Assembly: GCF_029504735.1 (NCBI RefSeq)
Contig: NZ_JAQFIP010000010.1
Coordinates: 85,940 to 149,939 of the forward strand
DNA from: Ereboglobus sp. PH5-10
GTDB taxonomy: Bacteria; Verrucomicrobiota; Verrucomicrobiia; Opitutales; Opitutaceae
Length of the DNA: 64,000 nt
Direction: 5' to 3'
Under the pieces are notes generated by a model. The model had not been told where the DNA came from. It made no database searches and saw nothing but the letters and a program-made list of their open reading frames with translations. Of the stretch, positions 61,904 to 64,000 are shown piece after piece; within the stretch, counting starts at the first letter, position 1, and each line of letters begins with the position of its first letter. The translations under genes were made by a program, and so were the position numbers.

Positions 61904-61975
61904 GATTTTAATTAAAATTAAACACATTTCTGATTTTATAATTATTTTCGTGCATCATTAAATGTTTTCGTGCAT
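61904..61975. promoter_or_regulatory. AT-rich control region of the Fic gene with direct repeats
   Basis: TTTTAATTAAAA-type palindrome near 61904-61916. TTTTCGTGCAT occurs at 61945-61955 and 61965-61975, 20 bp apart (two helical turns), the second overlapping the proposed start. A TTGCAT...ATGCAA dyad spans 61860-61882. Likely a regulator or autoregulation site. Confidence 0.4.
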
Positions 61976-63545
61976 GCGTGTGCGCATGAAGAAACGATCC
62001 AAAAAAACCGTGCCAAAGACAACACTCACCGTATCCGCCGGCAAAACGGGTTTGCTGGGTGCGGCGTGGTTGCGAACAACGCTGGATATGCCGGCGTTGT
62101 CCTCGCGCGTGGAATCTTCGCTCGGTAGCCGCCTCCGGGAGCATGAGCAGGCCGACGGGCGCAAGGCTCAGGTTTTTCCGGCGTCGTATGCCGTGCCTGA
62201 CGATCCGCTGGCGCATGTTGTTTTTTCATTGAAATACGAGGGCGTGGACTTGCTGCTTCTGAAGGGGGTTTTTGAGAGACTGCCAGCCAGGAAGGTGAGT
62301 GCGTTTGTGCAAAACGAATCCACGGGAATCTATGCACGCAAAATCGGATTCCTTTATGAGTTTCTGACGGGAACGACGCTGTCTCTTGGTAAAACCGTGA
62401 TCGGGGGGAATTACGTTTCACTGCTTGATGAGCGCGAGTATGTCACGGCGGAGCCGCGCAACGTCCCGCGCTGGCGTGTTCGCGATAATTTGCCCGGCAC
62501 CCCCGCTTTTTGCCCGACCATCCGGCTCACGCAGAAATTGAGTGCGGGGCTCAGGACGGACTGGCGCGCAAAGGCGGCGGCAGTTTTGAAAAACACACCG
62601 CGTCCCCTGCTCGACCGCGCGCTCGGATATTTTTATGCAAAGGAAACGCGATCGTCATTTCTCATTGAGAGGGAGGCTCCGGGTGCGGGGAAGCAGGAGC
62701 GTTTTATCGCAGCGCTGCGCGAGGCGGGAAACTTGCCGTCAGCGGGCGAGTCGCTTGAGGTTGGGCGCCTCGTTGCGTTGCAAAACAAAATTGTCGATCC
62801 GCGTTATCGCGAGACCGCGTTTCGCACGGTGCAGAATTACGTGGGCGAGACGCTGCACGATTTTAGCGAGCGCGTGCATTATGTGTGCCCGCCGCCGGAC
62901 GCCGCGAGTGCGCTCTGGCGCGGTGTGGTGGAAAGCGCGAAACGCCTAGAGGCGGCGCCACCGTTGGTGCAGGCGGCGGCGGTGGCGTTTTCGTTTGTTT
63001 TCATCCACCCGTTTCTCGACGGCAATGGACGCATTCACCGATTTTTGTTGCAGGACACGCTTGCCCGGCGACACCTGCTGTCTGATGGGGTGCTGATACC
63101 TCTTTCCGCGAGCATTCTCGCCGACCTACCGGCATACGACAAGGCGCTGGAAACATTCTCCAAGCCGGTGATAGCCCTCGCGGATTATGTGATTGAGCGC
63201 GACCGCTCGCTCACGCTTCGCAATGGAGATGAGTTGCTGCCGCTGTGGCAGTATCCCGATCTCACTGCGCAAACCGAATACCTGCACGCGGTGTTGGAGC
63301 ACGCGATTGCCTCCATCCCGGAGGAGGTGGAGTTTTTGCGCAGACACGACGCCATGCGAAGCGCGATTACCGGAATCGTCGATTTGCCTGCGCGGAAACT
63401 GGATTTGCTCCTTACGCTTTTGCGTGAAAACGCGGGGTGCCTGTCGAGGCGGAAGCGCGGACACTTTGCCGAGCTGGCTGACACTGAGGTGGCGCGCATC
63501 GAATCCGCCTACAAAGAGGTGTGGCAGATTGCTACCAAAAAATAA
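61962..63545 (+). CDS. Fic-domain protein (adenylyltransferase-like)
   Basis: A protein of 527 residues from ATG 61962 (starts at 61974 and 61986 are also possible). The Fic signature HPFLDGNGRIHR is at 349-360 with catalytic H349, so AMP transfer or a related NMP transfer to a target hydroxyl is expected. Upstream, RSSFLIERE (231-238) is where Fic proteins carry the inhibitory helix motif S/T-xxx-E-G/N: S232 and E236 fit, but the last position is Arg. The C-terminal region (about 400-527) has a winged-helix-like pattern seen in Fic/DUF4172-type proteins. It lies in an integrase-bearing island without a visible antitoxin, so defence or toxin roles are possible. Confidence 0.87.
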   Translation: MFSCMRVRMKKRSKKTVPKTTLTVSAGKTGLLGAAWLRTTLDMPALSSRVESSLGSRLREHEQADGRKAQVFPASYAVPDDPLAHVVFSLKYEGVDLLLLKGVFERLPARKVSAFVQNESTGIYARKIGFLYEFLTGTTLSLGKTVIGGNYVSLLDEREYVTAEPRNVPRWRVRDNLPGTPAFCPTIRLTQKLSAGLRTDWRAKAAAVLKNTPRPLLDRALGYFYAKETRSSFLIEREAPGAGKQERFIAALREAGNLPSAGESLEVGRLVALQNKIVDPRYRETAFRTVQNYVGETLHDFSERVHYVCPPPDAASALWRGVVESAKRLEAAPPLVQAAAVAFSFVFIHPFLDGNGRIHRFLLQDTLARRHLLSDGVLIPLSASILADLPAYDKALETFSKPVIALADYVIERDRSLTLRNGDELLPLWQYPDLTAQTEYLHAVLEHAIASIPEEVEFLRRHDAMRSAITGIVDLPARKLDLLLTLLRENAGCLSRRKRGHFAELADTEVARIESAYKEVWQIATKK

Positions 63546-63868
63546 TTTTCTTGGTTCACGGTGGCCAATTTCAAAACAATCGTGCATCCGCCTCGCCTGC
63601 ATGCCCGAAAGCCTGCCTTTGTCCGTCGAGGTGCTCGCGGGCAAGTAAGACTCCATGAAGTCGCCGATGGGCGACTTTCGAAGCTATCCACCTGTATGCC
63701 CCTAACCCACAATTGAACTATACCTTGTTATTATAGTTGATTATCGGTGACTCTCCATAGCTGGTCGCCGAGGATAGGAATATCAAAGGGCTGGCATTTT
63801 GGGACACGCGTTTTCCGGTTCCTAAACCAACTTGAAAAAAATGACTGCGCGGCGATCAGCAGCACATC
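63546..63868. other. non-coding gap in the island
   Basis: About 320 bp. A short frame ending at 63648 (MPESLPLSVEVLAGK) could be a broken gene end but has no support. The stretch 63695-63840 is AT-richer and may be the left end of an insertion sequence. I see no clear terminal inverted repeat, since the other end is outside the window. Confidence 0.4.
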
Positions 63869-64000
63869 GTGGAACCTGTCCGCCAATCGTTATTTCACGA
63901 GTTTTACGGGCGCAAAGCCATTTTGCGTTCCACTCCGCGGCCGGTCACGCCTTTCGGCGGCCTGGCCGTCCTGGTCGAGTTCTGGCGGCAGCTCGATTTG
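63869..64000 (+). CDS. N-terminus of probable transposase (3' end outside window)
   Basis: An open frame from GTG 63869 to the right edge, 44 codons: VEPVRQSLFHEFYGRK onward, with RPVTPFGGLAVLVEFWRQLDL. A TPFGG-L...EF..-L-L block is reminiscent of the N-terminus of IS1380-type (DDE group 1) transposases. In-frame stop at 63842-63844 upstream, so the start must lie between 63845 and about 63869. Too short to be certain. Confidence 0.4.
   Translation, partial: MEPVRQSLFHEFYGRKAILRSTPRPVTPFGGLAVLVEFWRQLDL

Larger units (their letters stand above)
60408..64000. mobile_element. genomic island integrated at tRNA-Asn (left end; right end outside window)
   Basis: The tRNA-Asn 3' fragment, the core-site dyad and an adjacent tyrosine recombinase mark the island end. 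It contains the integrase (60518), a Fic gene (61962) and the start of a probable transposase (63869). Because the 3' fragment is the chromosomal side, the element extends to the right. Confidence 0.75.

Noticed and set aside
63601..63648. Small gene or C-terminal gene remnant MPESLPLSVEVLAGK
   Set aside because: Only 15 codons, no ribosome site, and the upstream part of the frame overlaps the Fic gene out of phase.

Overview
The window looks like a chromosomal segment of a diderm, high-GC bacterium of the Verrucomicrobiota, most likely an Opitutaceae relative. This is an inference. It rests on secreted Gfo/Idh/MocA oxidoreductases with Tat signals, a DUF1080 protein, a sulfatase, two GH106-type glycosidases, paired secreted proteins with a Verrucomicrobia-style 'LPRY-VTD' preamble, weak Shine-Dalgarno sequences, and outer-membrane genes (lpxI, an lptF/lptG-type permease, an htrA protease, a TonB-like protein).

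Layout. Positions 1-4050 hold a sugar-oxidation cluster: DUF1080, two Gfo/Idh/MocA dehydrogenases and a xylose-isomerase-like barrel. Positions 4456-10052 hold alanine dehydrogenase, a sulfatase and a GH106 glycosidase. Positions 10208-16680 hold a UspA protein, two tandem secreted paralogues with nearly identical 3' halves, and two endonuclease/exonuclease/phosphatase-fold proteins. Positions 16790-21265 hold a large HrpA-type helicase carrying three in-frame repeat cassettes. Positions 21402-29489 are mostly housekeeping or metal-linked genes: a membrane protein, a PepSY-type protein, a His-rich OB-fold-like protein, a TonB-like protein, an Rsm22-type methyltransferase, a sodium/solute symporter and an M3 peptidase. 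Positions 29614-32749 form a ferrous-iron operon (feoA-like, feoA, feoB, and a 51-residue Cys-rich FeoB partner). Positions 32847-48146 hold the LptF/G permease, a giant GH106 enzyme with three tandem LamG-like modules, LpxI, HtrA, gamma carbonic anhydrase, aquaporin, a GH43-like enzyme, a sialidase, a DUF1266 protein and RlmN. Positions 48292-60179 hold an acid phosphatase and a LacI-controlled locus (Zn dehydrogenase, epimerase, ribulokinase-like kinase, two FAD oxidoreductases, an MFS transporter and a secreted phosphoesterase). From about 60408 to the right edge lies an integrated island: the 3' fragment of tRNA-Asn, a tyrosine recombinase, a Fic protein and the start of a probable transposase.

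How the genes work together. The glycan genes (sulfatase, two GH106 enzymes, sialidase, GH43-like enzyme) suggest growth on sulfated, rhamnose- or sialic-acid-bearing glycans. The left cluster fits oxidation and cleavage of glycosides through 3-keto sugars. The LacI locus fits polyol or ketose uptake, oxidation, phosphorylation and epimerisation into the pentose phosphate pathway.

The most unusual signal is repetitive DNA. Four intergenic arrays carry CGA-containing tetranucleotides at exact 10-bp spacing (three with TCGA cores, one degenerate). Heptamer or 15-bp-period repeats sit in frame inside feoB, the Rsm22-type gene and the helicase. Two hairpin cassettes also sit in frame in the helicase. 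Several families of long inverted repeats lie between genes, including two copies that share the same arms 25 kb apart.
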